From Siphonodentalium dalli (Eukaryota > Mollusca > Scaphopoda > Gadilida > Siphonodentaliidae): DNA of 64,000 nucleotides. The stretch is from contig CP136063.1 of assembly GCA_032622095.1 (NCBI GenBank), positions 89,937,980 to 90,001,979 on the forward strand, read 5' to 3'. Of this stretch, positions 23,681-34,822 are shown piece by piece. The number at the start of each line of letters is the position of its first letter. Position 1 is the stretch's first letter. The notes beneath the pieces are model-generated. The model saw only the letters and a list, made by a program, of their open reading frames with translations, had not been told where the DNA came from and made no database searches. Made by a program: the position numbers and the translations under genes.

Positions 23681-24190
23681 TAAGTCAATAAAGGACAATT
23701 ACTCTGGCATGCATTGATGGGCGAAACCTGTGATATGTGCATATTCGTTCACTCATGCTGGTCTATACCCGTACCAAAGAACATCAAAATCTGTTAACCC
23801 ATGGTTGAGTTATAATAATGCAAAATGTGTTTACGGATGGAACAAGGCCGGTAACTATGGCATGCATTGACATGCGAAACCTGTGATATGCAGTAATATG
23901 TACATACATCCTTCCCCTATCATTCTGGTATATCACCATACCAAAACCACATCAAAATTCGACAACCGACACTTAACTTATATTGCAAAAACTTTGTACG
24001 GACTGAATTTCATAAAGTCGAACAGGGCCCATAACTATGGTAGGCATTTGATGGTCACAACGCGTGATATTATGCATATGCGTTCCCCATTTCTGGTCCG
24101 TCACCATGCCATGCGGCATCAAAACATGACAACCGACTCTTGAGTTGTAATGCAAAATGTTTGTACGCACGGACGGCTCGAGACGTCAAC
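23680..24190 (+). repeat. Three diverged tandem units of about 160-175 bp
   Basis: Each unit runs 'taactatggcatgcattga', 'cgaaacctgtgatat', a 'tggt...caccataccaaa' block, 'catcaaaa', 'gttgagttataatgcaaaa' and 'gtttgtacgga', with heavy divergence. Units begin near 23690, 23850 and 24025. Confidence 0.75.
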
Positions 24191-25204
24191 TATATACCCG
24201 CCGACTAATATCGGGGGTATAACAACCATATATCTATGTGTATACATAACAAAAAACAATCCACCTCCCCACCCACCCCGGTGGATATGACTAAAGAGTT
24301 CTTTGGTCATGCACAAATAATTGTGGAACCCCTGACCTGTTTACCACTATTTACACTAGCCAGTGTTCTCTGTCAGACACAACACACTCGATATATTAAG
24401 GCTATAATGGGGTCTAGGGCGATTTGTGACATATAGTGTACCTACACAATGCTTTATTATTGTTGTTAGATACTGAAAACACCAGGAAACACCTGGAAAT
24501 ACAGTTTATTTTTCGTTTTTCTGATCTGTGTTTACCAATTAAGCATGTTATTGCTTGAGTCTTAATGGTATACAGCAAGAGTTTGCACCAAAAAAGGATA
24601 GTGGAATGGGATTGAAAGGCAGTTAACACAGTTATTGAAGAACGGCTAGAAAAACCTCTGAAATTTTGATAACAACATAGAAAGGGGTGGGTCCCCAAAA
24701 TTTTGGAGGAAAACAATTTTTGTTTCCACAAATGGGGTGGTGGGTCCCTACATTTCTGCACTGCCTACACGGCTGCCAATATTTCGTTGCAGAAATATTC
24801 ATATTTGTTCAAATCTCCATCAACAGAAGGAATATTAAAATATATATAGTTTTGTTCATATGTCAAACATAATCAGCGCGTAAATAGTATATTGTCGTCA
24901 AGACGTACGATGGTGTACGCAAACAAGAGCCTGCTCGTGTTACAGAAGTTGTGCTTCTGTTTGGCCAATCACACACAAATGATATAAACGCTCTTAATTA
25001 TTTCCATATCAGGAAAACAGTAACAAATAACGCTCTTTATGTTGACCATATCCGGATCAAAATAAAAGCCAGGCAACGTAACGTTTTTTGCTTTTGTTTA
25101 CATGACAAAGGAATAAAAATTGACAATAACATACTGTTTGTGCCATAAGTCTGTCTATATTTTACTATTCTTTCTGTTTATAGCGTTTTTTGACGGAAGT
25201 GAAT
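24191..25204. other. No recognisable feature
   Basis: No domain-bearing frame, RNA gene or terminal repeat was seen between the tandem block and the gypsy relic. Confidence 0.45.
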
Positions 25205-26561
25205 ATTTTAACAGCATACCCACCGCCAACGCCGCCCGTATCTTTAACTTGGCTTCTTAGGATCATAATACGATAGTATTGATGCAAAAGATAGAAAACG
25301 CTTAGCGTTCGAGAAAGCTTCCTGATGATTTGAATCCCAAAACGAACTCATCGCTTGATTTTAGAAGAGGTCGCAACGGGTTCAAATACTTTGATATTTA
25401 TTAGTGAAACCAGCCAATTGGTTCGCTAATCCAAAGCATGACCGAAAATCATTCAAATTCTTGGCACCGGAAACTCTCTTATAGCCTCCGTGATATCAGG
25501 ATTTATGGTATAACCTTTCTCATTCACGATATCACCACAGAACACTACTTCTGGAGAGCCCACAACAAACTTATCAGTATTCAAAGAAATACCCTTTTCT
25601 TCGGTTAAAATCTGACGAACATGATCAATATGAGAATACAATGAATTGTCGTATGCCAGCATATCATCTTTTTCTGGGAATGTCAGAAAGTGCTTCATTC
25701 TTTCTCGTGTTATAGTGCTCTGATATTGAGTAAATACCAAATGGGGCTCGCAGGAACATGATTCTTCCAAAAGGTGTGGAAATGTCGTTAGACTTTCGCT
25801 TTGCAAAGGACACTGCCAGTATCCCCGCAAACAATCAAACAAAACAAAGAAGCGGGCGTTGGTAGCTGCCATCCCTGCAACAGCTTTCTGTGGTGATAGT
25901 GACTGATACAGTAACGCCCAAAGTAATTGACCACTTAACCACAGCAGAATTATGGGTAATTTTTCAGGATTTAGTCGGAAATATGGCTTGTTGCCATTAA
26001 TCGGAAAGCTCTCGCCGAGAGCTTTCCGATGAATGGCAACAAGCCATATTTCCGACTAAATCCTGAAAAATTACCCATAATTCTGCTGTGGTTAAGTGGT
26101 CAATTACTTTGGACATTACTGTATAGTGATTAACGTTTCACAAATTGGTTTAACAGTGAAATCAAAACAAAAACGTATGTCGTCAGAATTCTTCTTTGGT
26201 GCCACCACTATTGGGATACACCACACAGTAGTTCCAGTTACAGGTTGAATGATTCTGCTCTGAACCATGGATTCTAATTTATGGTGGAGCTTATCACGAT
26301 ATGCATATGGAACTGTACGAGGCGCTTTAATACAGAATGGTGTGTTATCTTCCCTCCGTGTAATTCTGAATTCCTCATTTGTCATAGTACGCACATTGTT
26401 ATCGAAAACAGTGGGAAATTCTTTAATAAAACGCTCCCGTAGAGATGATTCAAGCTTGATCGCATGCATGTAGTCTGACGTTAGTTACATTTCGTCACCC
26501 TCGTTTCCTTATCCTGATTCCTCATTTCTGTACTCTGTTTCAGCGTTAGATACGGTGTTGT
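25205..26561 (-). pseudogene. Ty3/gypsy reverse transcriptase relic
   Basis: On the - strand, 26469-26124 reads as the start of a gypsy reverse transcriptase ('EFPTVFDNN', 'ESMVQSRIIQPV', 'IPIVVAPKK', 'IRFCFDFTV'). After the hairpin MITE at 25907-26123 it resumes at about 25885-25453 ('FVLFDCLRGYWQCPL', 'NTDKFVVGSPEVVFCG'). The active-site YxDD block is degenerate ('EKDDMLAYD'), and part of the palm region is missing. Below 25453 the connection region can still be read with a stop ('GLANQLAGFTN', 'FWDSNHQEAF'). Homology fades at about 25205, where RNase H should begin. The upstream side is cut by the hAT-like MITE at 26562. The copy is inactive. Confidence 0.85.
25907..26123. mobile_element. 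TA-flanked hairpin MITE inserted in gypsy RT
   Basis: This 217 bp near-perfect palindrome has ends reading TACAGTAA inward from both sides, with arms of about 105 bp meeting at 'gctctcgccgagagc'. TA at each boundary and the CAGTA terminus suggest a Tc1/mariner-type nonautonomous element. Reverse-transcriptase homology stops on one side and continues on the other, so the insertion came after the retrotransposon. A single arm of the same family is at 16371-16460. Confidence 0.85.
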
Positions 26562-27728
26562 CAGGGATGTGGCTAGAGGGGGGTGTGGGGGGGGGTGTCT
26601 CACCCCCCCCCCAGCAGAGAGCTATATTTTCAATAGTTGGAAATTTCATACCTGCCACAACGAAATTTCACACCAACAATAGGTTGAAAATGTTCTTGTA
26701 GTTTGATTATAAAACAATTTATTGAGGGGAATTTATTGTTTTTCGACCAATATTTGCATATGTTCCTATTTTTGGTCAAAATTTTTGACAGAAATGGTCA
26801 TCAGTTGGAAATTTTCCAACCTTAGGGGGGTGACAGGTTGGAAATTTCCAACACTTGGAAAGCTTGTGTCCTGGTCCCTCCCCCGTGGCCAGTCAAAAAC
26901 TTCTAGTTAATTTAAGAAAACAATATTGTCATACAATTGGTCAACATTGTCATTGGAATTGTCATCAGTTGGAAATTTTCCAACCTAAGTGGGGGTGTAG
27001 GGTTTGAAATTTCCAACAGTAGGAAGGCTTGAGGCTAGTCTAGATGTTAGGATTTTGCGATTTTCTTGTTCATATTTCAAAATTTTCGCACACCGGGCCG
27101 AACCATGGTCGGCCCGGTGTGTCATTGCCCCATCCACATGGCCAATACAAAACTGCTAATTAGTTCAGCAAAACAATATTTTACTACATTTGGTCAAACT
27201 TGTAGACATAAATGGTCATCAGTTGAAGAATTTTCCAACCTGAGGGGGAGCATGAGGTTTGAAATTTCCAACACTAGGAAAGCTTCAGTTGAGGCCAGTC
27301 TAGATGCTAGGATTTGCGATTTTCTTGTATAGTTTTCAAAATTTTCTCACACCGGGCCAAACAACCATGGCCGGCCCGGTGTTTCCTGATCTGTTGTCGG
27401 TAGCTGTGTGCATTTGTCTGGAATTAGATCACTAGTTGTTTTTTTTTGGGGGCAATTTTCAGGTTAAAATATCTTAATGTTCTCATACTGGGAAAATGGC
27501 TTATGAATATATAGGAAATTAGGCCTGAGCATGAGGTAAAAGGGGGGGGGGGGTGCAAATGGAATTATGCAAAAAGTTGTGTTGGTGCGATTCCGACTGA
27601 AGGGGGGGGGTGCAAATGGAATTATGCAAAAAGTTGTGTTGGTGTGATTCCGACTCGAGGGGGGGGGGTGCAGTTGGAAATTCCCAAGGTGGACACCCCC
27701 CAGCGGAGACCCTCTAGCCACATCCCTG
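26562..27728. mobile_element. hAT-like MITE, most complete copy
   Basis: The terminal inverted repeats are exact over 19 bp: CAGGGATGTGGCTAGAGGG at 26562-26580 and its complement at 27710-27728. The flanking 8-mers ggtgttgt (26554-26561) and tgtgttgt (27729-27736) match at seven of eight positions, the 8 bp duplication expected of hAT elements. Inside are about three degenerate 200-250 bp repeats built on 'cagttggaaattttccaac' and an 'acaccgggcc' palindromic motif, plus several G and C runs. No transposase. It separates two parts of the gypsy relic. Other copies: 2660-3247, 39937-40510 and 50550-51094. Confidence 0.88.
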
Positions 27729-28370
27729 TGTGTTGTTAGTATCTCTCTGTTTAGGATAATCTTGCGGGATACTATACCCATGGCATATATAAAAATGTCG
27801 TCCCCCGTAGAACGTGTATGTCTCGTGTACGCAATACAAACCACATATCAATTTCGCATCAAATTAACACAACTGTTCTCTCGGTTATCAGCTGCCCGAA
27901 GTAGAGCAGTAGACGGATGCAAGTTCGTATGGTCAACGTCCAAATGTTCCAATATATCTAAACCACATGCCGATCCTTCAGCGCCTGTACAGTGGGGCAC
28001 GTCTCTTGGATATATGACAAGTAAGGGTCCAAAATGTACGACAGAAACTTTATGAGATGTACTGTGGTCTTTACTTTGCAGAACTTCGATTTGGCCCAGT
28101 GGCCTTTTCGCAAACACGTGCACAGTGCAATATAGTGTTATATGCTGGACAAATTTCCTATGCGGTATGTGATTTCAAGCATTTTTTGCACAATTCACTG
28201 TTGTCTCTATCCACATAATTATGGACCTTTATTATTCTGGTTACGCGATTGTGCTTATACTGCGAAACTGCACAAATGTCACGTGAGTAGCCAGCTTTTT
28301 CTTGTCGATGCCGCTTCGCAGCTTCTTCTGCTCAGCATATCTCTATCGCACGCATGATATTTAAAGGCCC
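27729..28370 (-). pseudogene. Ty3/gypsy gag C-terminus and protease relic
   Basis: On the - strand from 28370 downward, a frame with stops reads 'AEEAAKR', 'CAVSQYKHNR' and then cysteine/histidine clusters ('CKKC', 'CPAY') like gypsy nucleocapsid zinc knuckles. A neighbouring frame gives 'RKGHWAK'. Below about 28030 comes 'PSTALLRAADNRE', resembling the end of a gypsy aspartic protease. Several stops and frame shifts are present. It lies in the right order between the gag start at 30372-30665 and the reverse transcriptase below 26561, separated from each by insertions. Confidence 0.65.
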
Positions 28371-28429
28371 ACTTAATTTTCGAGTCGCCAATTATTTTTT
28401 TTTATAGTGACTTGATATACGGTTTTAAG

Positions 28430-28776
28430 AACAAGCTATGCCATAAAATATGATTAAAATGCTATAATTCACCACTATTTGAAACATCTGTGTCTCAGAA
28501 GATGCCCACAACTAAATAGAAGACTCCCCTCTGTCACCCAGAATGCAATAGAATTCAAACTTTTTCAATGGAAGGGGGAGAACTCTATCTTTAATATGTA
28601 GAGTTATTCCCCTGCATTGAAAATAATACTGATTTTTACGCATTCTTGATGACAAAACGCGTTGGAAGATCAACAAAAACAACATGAAACACAAGTTATT
28701 ACACCGGATAAGTTGATTATACAATGTTTTGGAGCTTCCTCTTTCAAATGGTATATAATATGGCATATATTTTATA
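28430..28776. repeat. Dispersed repeat, second copy
   Basis: This is the second copy of the repeat at 1-380 (same order of landmarks, for example 'tagagttattcccc', 'caaaaacaacatg' and 'acaatgttttgga'). It lies within the roughly 2 kb block that splits the gypsy gag region and ends exactly where the Helitron-like end at 28777 begins. Confidence 0.7.
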
Positions 28777-29131
28777 CTAGCAGGGTTACCCGGCGTTGCC
28801 CAGGTTAAAGTGATGTGAAACCCTCTGTGGATATTTGGTGGGAATAGAGAATAATCTTGCTCTCAAAGTGTTACACGTATTCTCATAAATTGTATATCCA
28901 AATGACATCACAAAACATGATTCTTACACATGGAATATAAGTAGTGGCTCACCTTGTCAGATCGGAGCGATTATCATTTTGTTTATCGCGTTTAATCCGT
29001 CCCACCAATAAAGAAGTATTTATTTATTTACAACTGCGCATACTTCAGACGTTATAGCGTGAAACATGAACATCATAAACACATTAGTTCGAAAAAATAA
29101 AAGACGACAATTGTGTTTTACATATAGATGT

Positions 29132-29162
<31 letters not shown>

Positions 29163-29165
29163 TAG
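28777..29165 (-). mobile_element. Helitron-like 3' end, reverse orientation
   Basis: Read on the - strand the boundary is GGGCAACGCCGGGTAACCCT followed by GCTAG and then T. A GC-rich hairpin about ten bases from a terminal CTAG next to T is the Helitron 3' signature. The other end is not certain: I place it near the (TCAA)n tract at about 29165 because the sequence then changes character, but no TC start was proved. Confidence 0.45.
29131..29162. repeat. (TCAA)n microsatellite
   Basis: About seven to eight uninterrupted TCAA units. Confidence 0.95.
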
Positions 29166-29635
29166 TTTAGCATATCTTCATGAAGATACAGATGTTTTAA
29201 AGATATGTCCAGGTGCACGCTCCTCTGTTCTGGTGCTATAAACTGGCTAATCATTTTCAGTTTAAAAGAAATGATATTATGCATGTGCCCGACACAGCGA
29301 GATTTTGAGTTGTTTATGTTAGGCGATGAGTTTGTTCTAAAAAAAATGAAAGAAATCCTCTGTATCGGGCAGATATACCCTTGTCAGATGTCACTATTGG
29401 AGGATCCTGAAAAGTCATGTGCTACGGACTGCGTTTTCCTTTATCTCAGAAGTAACCACATTTGACTGCACACTGTGACCACTATTTTTGAACAGGCCTG
29501 CTCTACATTTCCACATCTCTTGGCAATTGTAACTTTTTGTGTGGAAACTATATTGAATGGGACAGACTCAATCGTGTTATAATATATACATGAGCCATTC
29601 TAATATGCAATCCTCTGACGATTCAAGGTCCGTCC

Positions 29636-30370
29636 CTCAGTTTGAATGAATATATGTATCTCTTAAATAGATTGATATAGATATACTGTTAATGCTTTCT
29701 TCTATGTATCTGTGTTGCTAGATCATTATAGGAATGCCCTGATTTCCATCTCCATATAAATATGACAGTTGAGAAGATATAATTGTTTAAGTGACTTAAT
29801 TCTGTCACCTTTTATCGAGATTGTGAAATTGGAATTCCAAAAACTCCTTAGAACGACATGTAGATGGCATGGCAGATGACTATATATAACATTGTTGGAT
29901 ATCGGCGAATTGAACAATCATAGTGAATCTCCTCTCGCCATCCATGACCCAAACGACCCCAAATGTGATTTAATGTATCATATCATTAGAGAAGAACATG
30001 CATGAATTTGGTGGAATTAGTGCTAAATATATTTGTATCAACTTTGGTGCAACTCCCCTCATGCATGACTTGAACCGCGCCACTTTTGTCATATTTAAAC
30101 CACGTCTATTAGACTCATGCATGCATTATATAATGGAGATGATTATATATAAGTTTTGTGGTAATAGGCAACTAAACAAATTCTTATCATAGTTATTACC
30201 CCCCCCCCCAATATCTCACCCAAACGGCACCAATTTCGCGTTATTAAATCACACGTTTATATTCGTATCACGGAGAAGAATAATATATCAATTTGGTCGA
30301 AATCTGCGCTAAAAATAGCCCCTCCCCTGACACCAATAACGTCACTTTAGAAAATTTGAACCCGCACCAT
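29636..30370 (+). repeat. Dispersed repeat, relative of 8966-10290
   Basis: It aligns with 8966-9130 and with 9700-9770 plus 10025-10290, and lacks the two MITEs present there. It ends where gag homology starts at about 30372, so it forms one edge of the block inserted in the gypsy relic. A C run of 10 bases occurs near 30201. Confidence 0.65.
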
Positions 30371-30371
30371 T

Positions 30372-30665
30372 AACTTATTTCACTGCGGATATTATCTCAG
30401 TTGGTTTGTTCTTTTTATCAGCTGGCAAATTCAAGTTCATTACAACTTTAAGAGTCTCGTGAGACATGCATGAGTTGAGAATAGCCATCTGAATATCATC
30501 GGTCTGTTGACACAGGTTTGTTAACTTGCAATAATCGTCCCATCGTTGTTTCCAAAGGGTGAAACTCTCACCGCGATCGATGGTGATGTCCAGTTTTTGA
30601 GGCACGAGGGGCGATGTGGCATAATTAAATGCGACGACCCTGTGCATGTTGATTTGGATCAGCTT
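30372..30665 (-). pseudogene. Ty3/gypsy gag N-terminal relic
   Basis: On the - strand the frame from 30647 down reads 'FTLWKQRWDDYCKLTNL', 'IQMAILNSCMSHETLKVV' and 'NLNLPADKKNKP', the matrix/capsid-start signature I associate with a gypsy lineage common in bivalves and other invertebrates. The predicted start region just upstream (about 30680) is in another frame, so it is broken. It is followed, at lower coordinates, by unrelated repeats rather than the rest of gag, which reappears at about 28370. Confidence 0.75.
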
Positions 30666-30867
30666 GTTGTTCCATGTTTATATACTAGATAATACACTAT
30701 ATAGACGCTAATACACTAGATGAAATGTTCTTTCAGATCAAATTGTCGACGACGCCATGTTTTATTATTACCGAGAACAAGATGGAATACACAATGGAAG
30801 TTCTGGTCCCTGATAACATGAACGATTATTGGTCGTTACAGAATATACGACCACAACACATCAGTTA

Positions 30868-31319
30868 TGCTCCCCTGCCATCGTCGAAAGATTGACGTAA
30901 ATTGTAAAATCTGAGACCGATTGAGAAAATTCATGTTATAAAATAAATGTGACAAAATCAGACACAGAAATTGTGTAGAGAATTGACACCAATGTCCGAT
31001 ATAATAATATAAATAATTCATGGCTTGTCATCGACTATAATATAGATAATGCATGGCTTGGAGTTGACTATGCCAAAATAGTGGTCCTCGAGGAGGAATA
31101 GTCCACGAGCCGCAGGCGAGTGGACTATTCCTCCCCGAGGACCACTATTTTGGCATAGTCAACGACAAGTCATTCATTATTTATTATATTATATCGAACA
31201 TTGGTGCAAATTCTCACACAATTTCTGTGTCTGATTTTGTCACATGTTTATTTGCCTTGAATTTTGGAATCGGTCTCAGATTTTACAATTTACGGCAATC
31301 TTTTGACGTTGGAAGGGGA
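30868..31319. mobile_element. Foldback element with arms of about 220 bp
   Basis: The left arm starts 'gctcccctgcc' at 30868 and the right arm ends with the inverted counterpart at about 31319. Shared blocks run outside to inside: 'gtaaaatctgagaccgat', 'gacaaaatcagacacagaa', 'ccaatgt', 'atagtcaac' and 'ccaaaatagtggtcctcg'. The centre is 'ccacgagccgcaggcgagtgg'. A duplicated 'ataatgcatggctt' segment makes the left arm slightly longer. It encodes nothing. A decayed copy of the centre lies at 31810-31905. Confidence 0.8.
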
Positions 31320-31489
31320 GCATAACTATGTTATTAGTTATATCTAACATCATCTCTTCACGATTCATACATTTATTTATCTAAATACGTCATTAGCAAA
31401 GACATTTTGGCGAAATTGTAGAAGATAACTTGCTTAACATCGATTAAAGCGGAAAAGCAAATTATAAATAACGTCCACTATCATTACAA

Positions 31490-31806
31490 AATTAGGACTG
31501 GCCGCTTGCCAACTAAACGGACAAACTATTAAATACGTTGGCTAGCTATGATCGGACATTTGTAAGATCATTACAATTCACCAATAAATATAATGATATA
31601 ACAATATTGTAACAAGTATCGTACATGGTATAGTTTAAGTTTGGCCGTATCTTCAGGCGGCAACCCGATTTCGCAAAAATGAATTTGTTACTATATATAA
31701 ATAGAAAAAGAATAGTAGGCATGTAGGAATCCTACTGGGGTACTATCGTAAAATAGTATAGCAGTGTGCAACCAATGAGAATGCGAGAAAGTCACGTGAG
31801 ATATAA
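31490..31806. repeat. Dispersed repeat, inverted relative of 15888-16222
   Basis: It matches 15888-16222 in reverse orientation. It is flanked here by the partial foldback centre at 31810-31905 ('aaaatagtggtcatcgagg', 'ctactattttggcatagtcg'). Confidence 0.6.
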
Positions 31807-32102
31807 TATTCCAAAAATAGTGGTCATCGAGGAGGAATAGTCCACGAGCTGCATTCCTCATCTCGGACTACTATTTTGGCATAGTCGACTCCAAACCATG
31901 CATTATCCATATAATAGCATTCATTTACATCGCCCACGTCGAAGTTCGTTTTCTCCCTTGGCGACTGCACCAATAGCACTAAACAAATAAAACACCATGA
32001 ACCGAACAGAGTCGTTGTCAGTTCCAGTGAAGTGGTCGATGGTGTGACCACGTATCGGATGCTGCATCCGTTCTGTGACTACTGCATCTGAAGACTGCAG
32101 TG

Positions 32103-32576
32103 ATGACGAAACTCATTATATATCTCTTCGCGGCGATTTCATATCTCGCTTTCCATGCATGTATTCAGAAGAATAAGTTTGAAGAAATTCCAGACTTGGC
32201 AGGGAGATCGTGTGGTGTTTGTTCTGTTGGACAGTTTTCAGTCCAGTCAAAGTTGGCGTGTTCCATGTCCTGTTCAGAAGATACCAGATGTGTATCTTTC
32301 ACGTACGTGAAGAAAATTAAACAATGTACGCTTCGTGGCCACATTCCAACCACAAATGAGTGTGAAGTGAGCCCGAATGGGGACCGAAATTACCGGATGA
32401 TTGGGAGGGTGATGACTGTACCAAGTGTATACACTTACGGTGCGTTAATCTCCGGATGTTACCGAATCGAATGCGAGGCCAGGACGACTTGGTTCGGGGC
32501 GCAAGCCATCTGCTACTCTGAAGGTGGACATCTGCTCGTAGTCCGATCGCAAACAGAACAGGATTGGATCGACCAG
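32103..32576 (+). CDS. Secreted PAN/C-type lectin, first exon
   Basis: The ATG at 32103 begins 'MTKLIIYLFAAISYLAFHAC', a typical signal peptide. Residues about 30-100 form a cysteine-rich PAN/apple-like domain ('GRSCGVCSVGQFSVQSKLAC', 'DTRCVSFTYV', 'KQCTLRG', 'NYRMIGR'). From about residue 115 a C-type lectin fold starts: 'GCYRIECEARTTWFGAQAIC' and 'EGGHLLVVRSQTEQDWIDQ', which match the first strand, helix alpha-1 and the GGHL-type motif. Coding sequence ends at CAG 32576, followed by GTAATG, a good splice donor, in phase 0. The lectin domain is only half complete here; the missing half is at 47811-48038. The product is expected to be secreted and to bind glycans or act in innate immunity or biomineralisation; that role is inferred from the family. 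No TATA box was evident upstream. Confidence 0.85.
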
Positions 32577-33056
32577 GTAATGCAACACACGTAGCTATGT
32601 CCTGAATGTTTGAGAATAGGCTCTTTATTCTCAGGATCCAAACTATATACACGTTTAGAGATACAAGTATGTTTGTGGTCTTTAATTTCACCATTTATTT
32701 TGATGCCTTATTCTCAGTCTGGAATTCGAGAAATATAGGGTGCGCACATGTAAGTATTTAAGTCAGCGCATATATTCATACGCATCATTTGCATCCTCTG
32801 ACAAAAACGGCTCTTAATTCCTAGTGTTCAACGGAGTTCGTTACGTTCGTCTCCGCTTTATTGTGGAATATGAGGCTCTATATAGAACGATGCAAAGAAC
32901 GTGGTAATTTTTTTTTAAATGAGTTTATTACTGGAGTCTTAAATACATTTTATTATAATTACCATGTTCTTTGCATCGTCCATAGAATATAAATCTTTTC
33001 GAGTAGGTGTATTTTGTACTAATCCATGGCTCAAATTCATTCATTTGTTGCATATA

Positions 33057-34822
33057 GTTCGGGAGCCCGCATATGTTCTATTTACACTTTTGCGTACAAA
33101 AGATTTGACCCCCTAAAGTTGGTACCAATAATGGAACATTCTGAAAAACCGATTTCTTAAGTTGCGCATTCCTGGGGTTTAGGGGCTGCTGAACCCCAAA
33201 AAGTGCCAAAAATCACTTCTATTTACAGTTCCGCGTACATCGATGAATTTTGGTTTGTTGATACTCCTAAGTGTACTGATTAAGAAAACACAACTTAAGA
33301 AAGGGATTTTCCTGGGGTTTTCAGATAAGAAAGGGGGTCCCATGCTGAACCCCAAAACGTGATTTTTCACTTTTTATTTACACATTCGCGTACATCCATA
33401 ATTTTTGGTCTTAAAGTACTTTGATATATACTAATTATAAAAACACAACTTAAGAAGCAACTTTTCCTGGGGTTTTAAGATAAGAAGGGGATCATCGGGT
33501 CACCCCTCAAAACGTAAAAAATCACTTTTATTTACATGATTGCATTCGTCCAACGTGTGTGTATGTGCGTACACCCCTGGAACGTTGCACTATTACAACC
33601 AATACATCCCTAAATCGATACGATCAACTTAAGAAATATATATGCATGTCGTTTTCTGATGAGAACGAGACTTGTTACCCCCCCCCCCACAACCCGATCC
33701 ATTTTCTAGAACTATAAGTGAGCCAGTTTTATGAAAATAATAGCTGGAAAATATAGTAAAATGTATACAAATGTATACAAATGTATATATTTTTGTGAAG
33801 CTAAGACATAATGACACTTTTTTGGGCCAAAACTGAAACTCACCATCCAAGATGGTCGCCAAAATGGCCGCCGGAAGTTGAAAATATGACATTTTTTCAC
33901 AAATATCTTCTAGATCAATTCATGCTGTTTGGAACTGGTTGAGTAATGTAACTCTATTTTGTGTTTTGTATATTAACTGATCATTGGAGCAATTAAATAT
34001 GCAATTATTGGGGTCCTAACCCCTTCTGATCCCTCAAAAATTTGATTGTACAGAATGCGGTATAAAATTTTACCCAAAAAAAATCACAATTAGGATTCTA
34101 GTCATATTTCAACAAGAAATGAACAGAACTTTGTAATGTGAGTGAGGCATATCATTACCTATGCATATTCCAAATCACTGGAACTAAAATTCTTACTTTG
34201 GGCTCAAAATGGCTGCCAATATGGCCGCCAAATGTGGAAAATGGTAAATATTACCAGAGTGTCCTGCAATCGCTTACAACTTGTGTTGATGTATAAAATT
34301 GGCCATTCTGCATTATTACATTGAATACTAACATGTCTGATGCACCATGGTTAATTGTTACTATTTTCACATCGTCACAAATATTGGACTTTTCTCTAAA
34401 AAACTTGACATAAATATTGGCAAAAATTCAGTTTTCAGGTTTGGACCATTTTTTTCAGGTAAAATATAACTATCTTTGGATTGAAAGGTGTTTATTGTTT
34501 TGGTCTATCTTAAATGTGTCACACTACGGTTTTTATAGGCCAAATCGCTCAAGGTGGCTTCCAAAATGGCAACCAAATTTGTAAAATGCAAATTTTTTAC
34601 ATATATCCAGAACATTCTCTGCATTATACGAAAAGGTAGCAAATTGTGACTCACTTGGTTATTATACGTGTTAGTTAATTAACTGACAACTACATGTTCT
34701 ATTCCCAATTGTCCCAGTTCCGTATGGGGCATGACAAATTTATTGTAAAGTATGTAATTTTGCCGAGAACCTATTTTGGTGATTTTGGCCATATTAATTG
34801 AAAGGAAATGGGCAGAACTTTG
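33057..34822 (+). repeat. Giant foldback, left arm
   Basis: The outer part (33060-33540) has about four imperfect repeats built on 'cttaagaa', 'cctggggtttt', 'gaaccccaaaa' and 'tttacacttttgcgtac'. The inner part (33700-34600) has a different repeat built on 'gccaaaatggccgcc' and 'tttttcacatatatctt'. A C run of 11 (33678-33688) separates the two. Confidence 0.88.

Noticed and set aside
31824-32051. 75-codon open frame on the - strand just upstream of the lectin start
   Set aside because: It overlaps the decayed foldback centre and has no homology I recognise.
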